Source of the DNA: an uncultured Haloferula sp.
GTDB taxonomy: Bacteria > Verrucomicrobiota > Verrucomicrobiae > Verrucomicrobiales > Akkermansiaceae
Assembly: GCA_946481625.1 (NCBI GenBank)
Contig: CAMLOZ010000146.1
Location: forward strand, 1 to 7,727
Length of the DNA stretch: 7,727 bases
Reading direction: 5' to 3'
A program made the position numbers and the translations under genes. Every line of letters starts with the position of its first letter. Positions within the stretch are counted from its first letter, which is position 1. Under the pieces are notes generated by a model, which searched no databases, was not told where the DNA came from, and worked only from the letters and a program-made list of their open reading frames with translations. Shown here in pieces: positions 1 to 6,076 of this stretch.

Positions 1-233
1 TGGTTGAAAGCAGGAATGTCGTGATTGCCCGGCACCACCAGCCGCGGCCTCGGCAAGCGCTCCACGAAGTAGCGGGCCTCCACCAGTTCGGCACGGCGCG
101 CCCGCATCGTCAGGTCCCCGCTCAAGACCGTCAGGTCCGGGGACAGCGCGGGGGCTTGGCTCAGGAAGCGGGAGGCCACAGCCGGCTCCGCCGCCCCGAA
201 GTGGGGATCCGAGAGGTGGAGAATCCGGATCAT
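1..233 (-). CDS. Metallophosphoesterase (calcineurin-like), partial: N-terminal 77 residues
   Basis: Hydrolyses phosphomonoesters or phosphodiesters with a two-metal centre; the substrate cannot be told from this fragment. I translated it from the minus strand: it starts MIRILHLSDPHFG and runs off the left edge without a stop. Three metal-binding blocks of the family are visible in order: D-P-H (residues 9-11), G-D (about 41-42) and G-N-H-D (about 69-72), which fits the compact N-terminal half of a calcineurin-like phosphoesterase. The start codon (231-233) overlaps the stop of the upstream lipid-kinase gene as ATGA, so the two are very likely translated together. No signal peptide is seen, so it is probably cytoplasmic. 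The second metal/histidine block lies outside the window. The family call is firm and the specific substrate unknown. Confidence 0.9.
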   Translation of the reverse strand, partial: MIRILHLSDPHFGAAEPAVASRFLSQAPALSPDLTVLSGDLTMRARRAELVEARYFVERLPRPRLVVPGNHDIPAFN

Positions 234-1168
234 GCCGCCACCTCGCTTTCATCGGCGATATTGCCAGCGTCGGTCAGCACCTGCAAATGCTCCGGTTTGA
301 TCTCCAGCAGGATCGGAAAGCGCAACCGGAGGATTTCACCATCCAGCATCAGCATGCAATCCTTCCGCGCTCCTCCGCGGAGTTCCAAGCGGGAGGACTG
401 GAAGATCAACAGTTCCGGATTCGCCTCTTGCCGTCCAAAAACATAGTCGAGCATTCCCCGCACCGCGGCCCGCGCATGCTTTTGTTGTCCCACATAAGCC
501 GTCAGCCTCCCCGAACGAAACTCGGTGCGGGCCGGGACGATGCCCGCCGCCGCCTTGTAACGCCCCGGAACGAAGGCGGAAAACTTCGTGCACGCCGCGC
601 CCTCGGCCTGGTCACCCTTCCATGACAGGGAGAGCGGGCGAGCCTGCTCGAAGAACATCGGCAATCCAAGCACCAGCTTGAGGGTCTTTTTCCACCAGCG
701 TCCGCCGTGATCCCGACGTTCGAAGGTCTTCGCAAACTCCGGATAAAAGCCAATGATCGCGGTGCACAGGCAGCAGTGTCCGGAGACATCCATCACATCC
801 ACCGCGTGTGGCTGCGCCCGCGCCAGAAAACGCGCCGCCTCCTCAATCTCCAAAGGCACTCCCAAGTCGCGTGCCGCAAGGTTGAAGGTGCCCAGCGGGA
901 GGATTCCCAAGGCGATTCCACTCCCTCCGAGATGGCGCGCGGCGGCGGAGACCGTCCCGTCCCCACCGGCAACCAGAAGGGCATGCGGCCTCGACGCGAC
1001 CGCCCCGGCCAAGGCTCGGTCGAGCTCCTCCGGATACACAAGCGTGGATGTGACCTCGTGGCCGGCTTCGCGGAAGACATCCTCCACCGTCCGGGAAACC
1101 GCGATGGCATCAAGGCCACGGTCATTACCGCCGGACCCGCGGTTGAGGAGGAGCTGGTAGTGGGGCAT
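230..1168 (-). CDS. Diacylglycerol/lipid kinase family protein (YegS/DgkB type)
   Basis: Predicted 312-residue kinase that would phosphorylate a lipid hydroxyl (diacylglycerol or a related lipid) with ATP at the inner face of the membrane. Residues 1 to about 135 match the DAGK catalytic domain: a start-proximal LLLNRGSGG strand-loop, the nucleotide-binding GGDGT at 68-72, and PLGTFN at 91-96, the family's P-x-GT-x-N loop. The rest fits the C-terminal beta-rich domain, with the conserved D-G-E at 276-278. The length is typical (about 290-330). The Asn that often follows GGDGT(I/V) is Ser here. The ATG at 1166-1168 has only a weak purine stretch upstream (GAGAG). The gene is first in a two-gene minus-strand unit; its TGA overlaps the start of the metallophosphoesterase. 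No transmembrane segment is seen. The true lipid substrate is unproven. Confidence 0.9.
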   Translation of the reverse strand: MPHYQLLLNRGSGGNDRGLDAIAVSRTVEDVFREAGHEVTSTLVYPEELDRALAGAVASRPHALLVAGGDGTVSAAARHLGGSGIALGILPLGTFNLAARDLGVPLEIEEAARFLARAQPHAVDVMDVSGHCCLCTAIIGFYPEFAKTFERRDHGGRWWKKTLKLVLGLPMFFEQARPLSLSWKGDQAEGAACTKFSAFVPGRYKAAAGIVPARTEFRSGRLTAYVGQQKHARAAVRGMLDYVFGRQEANPELLIFQSSRLELRGGARKDCMLMLDGEILRLRFPILLEIKPEHLQVLTDAGNIADESEVAA

Positions 1169-1415
1169 GGACAGGCTCTCTATCAGCCTTTGTACCGCAT
1201 CGACGCTGGATCTAAGATTCTGGATATCAGTGGCTAAGGACTTTCACCCCGTGCCCTCGGAATGCAACTTGCCGCGACTTCCTCCCTATACGTGCGAAAT
1301 GCAACTATCATGCGGTCCGGAGGCCCTCCCTCAGGCCGGAGCATGCCCACTGATTATCAATCATTTGCCAATCATCACCCAGATTGGTTCAGGGATTGCG
1401 ATAAAGAGAGCCGCT
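1169..1415. promoter_or_regulatory. Divergent intergenic region between lipid-kinase unit and entericidin gene
   Basis: No convincing gene is seen in these 247 bases, which must hold the promoters of both divergent genes. The 3' part (1351-1406) is unusually AT-rich for the window and holds small symmetric elements: TGATT-ATC-AATCA at 1351-1363, the inverted pair CCAATC (1368-1373) and GATTGG (1382-1387), and CAATCAT occurring twice. A 9-base direct repeat, AATGCAACT, lies at 1261-1269 and 1298-1306. These could be operator half-sites. I could not define a clean -35/-10 pair, so promoter positions are not given. Confidence 0.35.
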
Positions 1416-1610
1416 ATGAATCCGATCCTTCTACTCCGCTCCAGCGTCTGTCGCCTTCCGGAGAAGCGCCACGTCTTCTGGCCCGCATGGGTTCTCGGTC
1501 TGTTTCTTCTGGCAGGTTCCTTCAGCTTGAGTTCCTGCGGCACCGCCCGCGGCTTCGGCAGCGATGTCGAAAAAGCCGGCGAGAAAATCGAAGAAGCCGC
1601 GACCCGCTGA
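1416..1610 (+). CDS. Entericidin-like small lipoprotein
   Basis: Encodes a 64-residue protein with a basic N-terminus, a hydrophobic stretch (about residues 24-37) and a lipobox L-S-S-C with Cys41 as the lipidated residue, giving a mature peptide of 24 residues. Directly after the Cys comes GTARGFGSDVEKAGEKIEEA, closely resembling the E. coli entericidins (C-N-T-A/T-R-G-F/V-G-E-D-I). In E. coli, EcnA and EcnB form an antidote/toxin lipoprotein pair linked to stationary-phase lysis; elsewhere single entericidin-like genes are common and their role is unclear. The ATG at 1416 was chosen because AAGAGAG (1404-1410) sits five bases upstream and the product is then family-sized; an upstream in-frame ATG at 1167 would add a non-conserved leader. 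No second entericidin gene lies next to it. A strong terminator follows 23 bases after the stop. Confidence 0.88.
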   Translation: MNPILLLRSSVCRLPEKRHVFWPAWVLGLFLLAGSFSLSSCGTARGFGSDVEKAGEKIEEAATR

Positions 1611-1633
1611 GATCGCCGCTTCTTCGAAGCAAC

Positions 1634-1669
1634 AAGCCCGCATCGGCCAAGCGGCCGAGCGGGCTTTTT
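1634..1669 (+). terminator. Rho-independent terminator of the entericidin gene
   Basis: AAGCCCGC (1634-1641) pairs with GCGGGCTT (1659-1666). Inside it TCGGCC (1643-1648) pairs with GGCCGA (1653-1658), leaving a one-base bulge and a four-base loop. A run of five T (1665-1669) follows, partly inside the stem. The orientation fits plus-strand transcription. It lies between the stop of the entericidin-like gene and the stop of the convergent dps gene. The minus-strand T run is interrupted, so it is weaker in that direction. Confidence 0.88.
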
Positions 1670-1687
1670 CGTGGAGAAAATCCCCGG

Positions 1688-2200
1688 CTAGTCCAAGAAA
1701 CTCCGTAGCATCCAGGCCGCCTCTTCATGCGCTTTCAGCAAATCGGTCAGGAAATCCGCGGTACCCGCATCCCCTGCTTTATCCAGTTCGTCCACCGCCC
1801 TGCGCACCTCGCGGGCCGCCGCCTCATGATCGTCGCGTAGCGCGGCAATCGCGACATCCCCGTTCACCAGCGCTCCGGGTAGCTCCTTCAGCGTGGCGAT
1901 CGCCAGGAACTCCTTCATCGACCCCGGGCTCCCATGCCCCATCATGCGGATCCGCTCCGCCGTCTTGTCGATGGCCAGCGCGAGGTGGTCGTACTGCTTC
2001 TCGAAGAACTCGTGCAATGTATGGAAGCGGTGCCCGGTGAGGTTCCAATGGAAATTCCGGGTCTTCACATAGAGCACGTGCTGGTCGGCAAGGATCGCGG
2101 ACAAACGTTTCACAGCCAGGCCCCGCACCTTGCTATCGAGTCCGATATGAAGGACCTCGGCGGCGGAAGTGGCGGCTTTCTTGGAGGATTTATTTTTCAT
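1688..2200 (-). CDS. dps: Dps-family DNA-binding ferritin-like protein
   Basis: Predicted 170-residue Dps (DNA protection during starvation). The family forms dodecamers that oxidise Fe(II) with hydrogen peroxide, store the iron and often coat DNA. The signature block runs from the conserved HWN at 51-53 to AERIR at 81-85. Ferroxidase positions fall on the same numbers as in E. coli Dps: His51, His63, Asp78 and Glu82, with Glu67 where E. coli has Asp. The lysine-rich start (Lys2, Lys4, Lys7, Lys8) resembles the DNA-binding tail of E. coli Dps. I chose the ATG at 2198-2200 because it gives the usual length; the reading frame stays open upstream to 2356, but the extra 52 residues look non-conserved and overlap the neighbour's 5' region. 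A GAAG-type ribosome site lies upstream. It is convergent with the entericidin-like gene and divergent from the aldehyde dehydrogenase gene. OxyR- or sigma-S-type control is usual in the family but is not visible here. Confidence 0.95.
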   Translation of the reverse strand: MKNKSSKKAATSAAEVLHIGLDSKVRGLAVKRLSAILADQHVLYVKTRNFHWNLTGHRFHTLHEFFEKQYDHLALAIDKTAERIRMMGHGSPGSMKEFLAIATLKELPGALVNGDVAIAALRDDHEAAAREVRRAVDELDKAGDAGTADFLTDLLKAHEEAAWMLRSFLD

Positions 2201-2364
2201 GGTTGTAGCTTCTATCAGCAATGGCCGGACCGCCCCACCTCCCGACCTTCCAATGCTTTGATGATGAATACTCTCCACGATCCGGCGGAAGCTTCTTCGC
2301 CATCTCTTCAATGGCAAAATGCACGGCGACTTGCGGCGGGGGTTGGCCGCGTCCAAGCTCGGGA
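2201..2364. promoter_or_regulatory. dps/aldehyde dehydrogenase divergent region with decayed dehydrogenase 5' end
   Basis: These 164 bases separate the divergent dps and aldehyde dehydrogenase genes and should contain both promoters. I could not identify confident -35/-10 elements. Part of the region (about 2290-2362) appears to encode the missing N-terminus of the dehydrogenase in a different frame (see the finding on this). In-frame ATGs at 2221 and 2311 would extend the dehydrogenase but have no ribosome site and give a low-GC3, cysteine-rich leader unlike the family. Confidence 0.4.
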
Positions 2365-3642
2365 ATGCCGGATCCCTTGGAACTGCTGACCGCAGGCTTT
2401 CACTCGTGGCGGGAGCAGTCCTTTCCCGTGCGCGCCCACGGCCTGAACGCCGCCGCCCGCTTGCTCGACGACCGCCAGGCCGATCTCGCCCGGCTCATGG
2501 CCGAGGAGATGGGCAAGCCGGTCAAGCAGGGCCGGGCCGAGGCCGCGAAGTGCGCCGCAGTCTGCCGTTTCTACGCCGAACAGGGTGCCGGCATGCTCGC
2601 CCCGGCGGAGCGCGAGGACGCGATCCTTCTCTACCAACCCCTCGGTCCCGTGCTGGCAATCATGCCGTGGAACTTCCCCCTCTGGCAGGCCTTCCGCTTC
2701 GCGGCACCCGCCTTGATGGCCGGCAACACCATCCTGCTGAAACACGCCTCGAATGTCTCCGGCTGCGCCAAGGTGATCGTTTCCCTCGTGGCGGAAGCCT
2801 TCGGCCGGGACGACCTGATCCAGGCCGTCTTCCTCCCCGGCAAGGAAGTCGAACCGCTGATCGCCGACCCGCGGGTGCGGGCGGTCACCTTCACCGGCAG
2901 CACGGAAGCCGGTCGCCAGGTCGCCGCAGCGGCGGGCAAGCACCTGAAGAAGTCGGTCCTCGAGCTCGGTGGCAGCGATCCCTACCTCGTCCTCGACGAT
3001 GCGGATCTCCCCGCCGCTGCAAAGATCTGCGCGGCGGCGCGGATGGTGAACGGCGGCCAGAGCTGCATCGCCGCCAAGCGCTTCCTCGTCGCCGCGGCGG
3101 TGCACAATGAATTCGTGGATCTGCTCGCCAAGGAACTCTCCGCCTACGTTCCGGGCGATCCGCTCGATGACGCCACCTTGCTTGGCCCGATGGCCCGGGC
3201 GGACCTCCGCAACGAAGTGCACGGGCAGGTCCAGGACAGCATCGCCGCCGGAGCCGTGCTCGTGTGCGGCGGGAAGATTCCGGAACTACGGGACCGGCCG
3301 TACTATCCCGCGACGCTTCTAACCGACGTGAGGCCCGGCATGCGGGTGTTCGACGAAGAAACCTTCGGGCCCGTCGCCGCGGTCGTGAAGGTGGCGGACG
3401 ACGATGAAGCGATTCGTCTCGCGAACCTCACGCCCTTCGGTCTCGGCGCGGCCGTGTTTTCCGGCAATCCGGCGCGCGCCCGCGAGGTCGCGACCCGTAT
3501 CGAAAGCGGCACCGTGGCGGTCAACGCACAGGTCGTCTCGGATCCGCGCTTCCCCTTCGGCGGCGTGAAGGACAGCGGCTGGGGCCGGGAACTGGGAGTC
3601 GAAGGCATCCGCGAATTCCTGAACGTGAAGACGCTCCGATAG
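2365..3642 (+). CDS. Aldehyde dehydrogenase, succinate-semialdehyde dehydrogenase (Sad/GabD1) class; N-terminus apparently truncated
   Basis: Predicted to oxidise succinate semialdehyde (or a similar aldehyde) to the acid with NAD(P)+, as in GABA and related amine breakdown; a cytosolic enzyme. From this start (425 residues) the signature blocks are PWNFPLWQ with Asn103 for the oxyanion, K-H-A-S with Lys126 for the cofactor, GSTEAG (178-183), LELGGSDP with Glu200 as general base, [11 protein letters not shown] with the catalytic Cys234, and EETFGPVAA (331-339). LLKHASN, GGSDP and AAKRF are typical of the GabD1/E. coli Sad subgroup. E. coli Sad has 462 residues, so this start lacks about 30. 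In-frame ATGs at 2311 and 2221 give 443 or 473 residues, but the added sequence does not resemble the family. No start has a good ribosome site. The catalytic core is complete, so the enzyme may still work; the first strands are in doubt. Cofactor and substrate are inferred. Confidence 0.9.
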   Translation: MPDPLELLTAGFHSWREQSFPVRAHGLNAAARLLDDRQADLARLMAEEMGKPVKQGRAEAAKCAAVCRFYAEQGAGMLAPAEREDAILLYQPLGPVLAIMPWNFPLWQAFRFAAPALMAGNTILLKHASNVSGCAKVIVSLVAEAFGRDDLIQAVFLPGKEVEPLIADPRVRAVTFTGSTEAGRQVAAAAGKHLKKSVLELGGSDPYLVLDDADLPAAAKICAAARMVNGGQSCIAAKRFLVAAAVHNEFVDLLAKELSAYVPGDPLDDATLLGPMARADLRNEVHGQVQDSIAAGAVLVCGGKIPELRDRPYYPATLLTDVRPGMRVFDEETFGPVAAVVKVADDDEAIRLANLTPFGLGAAVFSGNPARAREVATRIESGTVAVNAQVVSDPRFPFGGVKDSGWGRELGVEGIREFLNVKTLR

Positions 3643-3861
3643 GGCGGGGATGTCTCTCCGAGACGCCAGGGGGCGGGTGTCACGAATCGCCGAACCGGTA
3701 TCGTCATTCTCCAAGGAGTCTTTTGCCGCCCGAAAATCCTTCTTGCCAGCCATGAAAAAGCGGCCAGTGTCCGCGCCCCGCCATTGCGGGTTGTGCGATC
3801 CAGGAGACGTTCTGTCGTGGTTTCCAGGATCATCCGTCCTTGAAACATCCGACATTGTCCT

Positions 3862-5571
3862 ATGGAAACACCGCCTTTCTCCGAACTCGGGCTGCCTCCC
3901 GAACTCCTGTCCGCCATTGAATCGCTGGGCTACGAGCGCCCCTCGCCGATCCAAGCAATGGCGATCCCGGTGGCGATGACCGGCCGCGATATCCTCGGCC
4001 TTTCGCACACCGGCTCCGGCAAGACCGCCGCCTTTACCCTGCCGCTGCTGGCCAAGCTCGATTTCAAGAAGATCGCGCCCCAAGCGCTGATCCTCTGCCC
4101 CACCCGCGAGCTCGCGGTGCAGGTCTGCGAGGAGGTCCACCGCCTCGGCTCCTTCATGGGCAAGCTCCGTGCGATTCCCGTTTACGGCGGCGCACCGATG
4201 GATCGGCAGCTCCGCGCCCTGCGCGATGGCGTGCAGGTCGTTGTCGGCACTCCCGGCCGCGTGATGGATCACCTCCGCCGCGGCTCCTTCGACGTGAGCA
4301 AGATCGAAACCGTCGTGCTCGATGAGGCCGACCGCATGCTTGATCTCGGCTTCCGCGAGGAGATGGAAGAGCTGCTTGCCGCGATCCCGAAGGAACGCCA
4401 GACGATGTTCTTCTCCGCCACGATGAGCCGGGGCGTCAGCCACCTGATCGGCAAGTTCGGGAACAACGCCCAGACGATCGAGATCGACCAGAAGGCCAAG
4501 ACCGTTTCGACCATCGACCAGTGCTGCTACGAAGTCCGCGAGCGCTCGAAGGTGGAAGTGCTCTCCCGCCTGCTCGACATGGAGCAGTCCCGCCTCGCGA
4601 TCATTTTCTGCAATACCAAGCGCTCGGTGGACGAGTGCACGGAAGCGCTGCTGGCCCGCGGCTACACCGTGGACCGCCTGCACGGCGATATCACCCAGCA
4701 GATGCGCGAGCGCGTCTTGCGCCGCTTCCGCGACGGCACGATCGAATTGCTCGTCGCCACCGACGTCGCCGCGCGCGGCCTCGACGTGGAGAACATCGAC
4801 GTGGTCTTCAACTACGACTTGCCGCAAGACCCGGAAGACTACGTGCACCGCATCGGCCGAACCGGTCGCGCCGGCCGCAGCGGTCGCGCCGTGAGCTTCG
4901 TCTTCGGGCGTGAGATCCACCGTCTGGAGATGATCGAGCGCTACACGCGCCACCCGATCCGCCGCGAACGGGTGCCTTCGCAGGAGCAGGTGGAAGGTCG
5001 TCTGGCCGACCTGCTTTTCGAACAAATCAAGGAGCGTCTGGAGAAGGGTGAATTCGAATCGCACGAGAGCCAGATGGACCGCCTGCTCGAACAAGGTTTC
5101 ACGCCGACCGATGTCGCGGGTGCCCTGATCACGATGCTCAAGGAAGCGTCCGGCCGTGAGTTCGGCGAGATTGCCGAAGACCGCGAAGTGCCGGGCCAAC
5201 GCGGCCGCCGCGAATCGCGGGATCCCCGCGGGGACTACCGGGATCGCGGCCTGCGCGAGCCGCGTGAATTCCGCGAGCGTCCGGCTCGGGATGCCGCCGC
5301 CCCGCACGACAATGCCGACATGGTTCCGCTCTTCTTCTCGCTCGGGAAATTCCACGGCGTGAAGGTCGGCGAGATCATCGGCATGCTTTATGGAGAAGCC
5401 GGCCTGCCCGATGGGGCGGTCGGTCACGTCAAGCTCTTCGCCAAGCACAGCCGCATCGACGTCCGCAAGGATTGTGCGGACCGCCTGATCCAGATTTCCA
5501 AAGGCGCGAGCCTCCGCGGGCGGAACTTCATCCTCGATTATGATCGGGGACCGAAGGACGGCCCGAGGTGA
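3862..5571 (+). CDS. deaD: DEAD-box ATP-dependent RNA helicase with DbpA-like RNA-binding domain (DeaD/CsdA-like)
   Basis: A 569-residue ATP-dependent RNA helicase that unwinds short RNA duplexes; relatives act in ribosome assembly, mRNA decay and cold adaptation. All core motifs are present: Q-motif with Phe6 and Gln31; motif I HTGSGKT (49-55, where AQTGSGKT or AQTGTGKT is commoner); PTRELA (80-85); GG (109-110); TPGR (130-133); DEAD (154-157); SAT (185-187); the FCNT block (249-252); [11 protein letters not shown] (299-309); and [11 protein letters not shown] (329-339). A charged region (about 370-440) and an Arg/Asp/Glu-rich linker (444-477) lead to a folded tail (about 487-560) that matches the DbpA RNA-binding domain of DeaD and DbpA. 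The ATG at 3862 is fixed by an in-frame TGA at 3841; no clear Shine-Dalgarno is seen. A 219-base gap separates it from the dehydrogenase gene, so it probably has its own promoter. DeaD versus another DbpA-domain helicase cannot be fully settled. Confidence 0.95.
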   Translation: METPPFSELGLPPELLSAIESLGYERPSPIQAMAIPVAMTGRDILGLSHTGSGKTAAFTLPLLAKLDFKKIAPQALILCPTRELAVQVCEEVHRLGSFMGKLRAIPVYGGAPMDRQLRALRDGVQVVVGTPGRVMDHLRRGSFDVSKIETVVLDEADRMLDLGFREEMEELLAAIPKERQTMFFSATMSRGVSHLIGKFGNNAQTIEIDQKAKTVSTIDQCCYEVRERSKVEVLSRLLDMEQSRLAIIFCNTKRSVDECTEALLARGYTVDRLHGDITQQMRERVLRRFRDGTIELLVATDVAARGLDVENIDVVFNYDLPQDPEDYVHRIGRTGRAGRSGRAVSFVFGREIHRLEMIERYTRHPIRRERVPSQEQVEGRLADLLFEQIKERLEKGEFESHESQMDRLLEQGFTPTDVAGALITMLKEASGREFGEIAEDREVPGQRGRRESRDPRGDYRDRGLREPREFRERPARDAAAPHDNADMVPLFFSLGKFHGVKVGEIIGMLYGEAGLPDGAVGHVKLFAKHSRIDVRKDCADRLIQISKGASLRGRNFILDYDRGPKDGPR

Positions 5572-5581
5572 GGTAGTCGGC

Positions 5582-5631
5582 ACACGTCGTGTACGGACCA
5601 ACGTCCGGGGTTGCGCCTTGTGCGCGAGCAC
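5582..5631. repeat. Cluster of three small hairpins after the helicase gene
   Basis: Three short inverted repeats follow the helicase stop: ACAC/GTGT (5582-5585 with 5589-5592), CGGAC/GTCCG (5594-5598 with 5603-5607, loop CAAC) and GTGC/GCAC (5620-5623 with 5628-5631, loop GCGA, a GNRA type). No T run follows any of them, so they are not a standard intrinsic terminator. They may slow exonucleases or belong to the palindromic element further right. Short stems of this kind are frequent by chance in GC-rich DNA. Confidence 0.3.
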
Positions 5632-5638
5632 GACTCCG

Positions 5639-6052
5639 TTAGAGGAGCTGCCCCCGGTTCATCGTGCCGGGCCTGACGGGCAAGGTTTCTCGCGTCCTGA
5701 AGGGACGCCTCACAATGGCCCGGCATAAAGTGCCGGGTTTGGCACGCACGGTCGGTGCGGGGGAGTTCGTAAAGAGGGTGAAGCAATCCAGTTCCGTCCC
5801 CGCCGCCATCTCACCGATCACCGACGGCCGGCCGAAGCGCAGGAACAGCCCGTCTAACAAACACGCGACCGCGAAGGTCGAGCGGTCGAGCTGGCACGAG
5901 GGAAGCCGCACTTGATATTTCGCGCCCAGTCCGCAGGCATCGGCGATCGATTCCACCTCCTCGTTCTTGAACCAGAAGCGCAGCCCCTGCTTCGCGATTA
6001 GGCCCGGCCTTCCCCGCTTTGTGGGATTCCGACACCGGCGGCGAAACATCAT
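5639..6052 (-). CDS. Hypothetical protein; C-terminus runs into palindromic element
   Basis: A 137-residue product of unknown function. I do not recognise a domain. It opens with two Met codons and an Arg-rich stretch (MMFRRRCRNPTKRGRP), followed by a mixed segment (about residues 22-97) with several Cys and hydrophobic runs such as VACLLDGLFLRF. Codons in that segment are strongly G/C-ending, which supports real coding. The last 40 or so residues (RAKPGT onward) are translated from the palindromic element at 5664-5740 and look like unconstrained basic sequence. No signal peptide or membrane segment is clear. The start at 6050-6052 has a GGA a few bases upstream and is divergent, only 24 bases from the metallopeptidase-like gene; its 3' end converges on the helicase gene. 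It could be a decaying gene, or one whose original stop was displaced by the repeat. Confidence 0.5.
   Translation of the reverse strand: MMFRRRCRNPTKRGRPGLIAKQGLRFWFKNEEVESIADACGLGAKYQVRLPSCQLDRSTFAVACLLDGLFLRFGRPSVIGEMAAGTELDCFTLFTNSPAPTVRAKPGTLCRAIVRRPFRTRETLPVRPGTMNRGQLL
5664..5740. repeat. REP-like palindromic intergenic element
   Basis: Two perfect hairpins lie in tandem: GCGTCC/GGACGC (5692-5697 with 5703-5708, loop TGAAG) and CCCGGCA/TGCCGGG (5719-5725 with 5731-5737, loop TAAAG). In addition TGCCGGGCC (5665-5673) is the exact reverse complement of GGCCCGGCA (5717-5725), so this arm can pair either leftwards, enclosing the first hairpin, or rightwards with the second. The arrangement of a 'GTCC-TGAAG-GGAC' hairpin followed by a C/G-rich palindrome resembles short palindromic elements I recall scattered through genomes of this kind of bacterium, of the REP type moved by RAYT (IS200-like) transposases. 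Only one copy is in the window and no RAYT gene is seen, so its repeat status is inferred. Confidence 0.5.
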
Positions 6053-6076
6053 GGCAGTTCCGGGTTTTCCCTGTCC

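Noticed and set aside
2201..2356. N-terminal extension of dps to an upstream ATG at 2356
   Set aside because: It would add 52 residues with no resemblance to Dps; the ATG at 2200 gives the canonical length and places ferroxidase residues at standard numbers.
2308..3222. A 304-codon minus-strand frame opposite the aldehyde dehydrogenase
   Set aside because: Antisense shadow; composition is Gly/Arg/Glu/His-biased without family features, and the opposite strand carries clear catalytic motifs.
3643..3861. Intergenic gap before the helicase gene, checked for a terminator, small gene or riboswitch
   Set aside because: Only a weak 5-bp hairpin (GTCTC/GAGAC, 3652-3664) without a T run was seen; short open frames lack start signals and family features.
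3319..5631. A 770-codon open frame on the minus strand opposite the helicase gene
   Set aside because: It is the antisense shadow of a GC-rich gene; the product is low-complexity His/Ala/Glu/Arg-rich with no recognisable domain, while the plus strand encodes a complete DEAD-box helicase.
5664..5915. An 83-codon plus-strand frame through the palindromic element
   Set aside because: Basic, unstructured-looking product largely derived from the repeat and from the antisense of the minus-strand frame; no supporting start signal.
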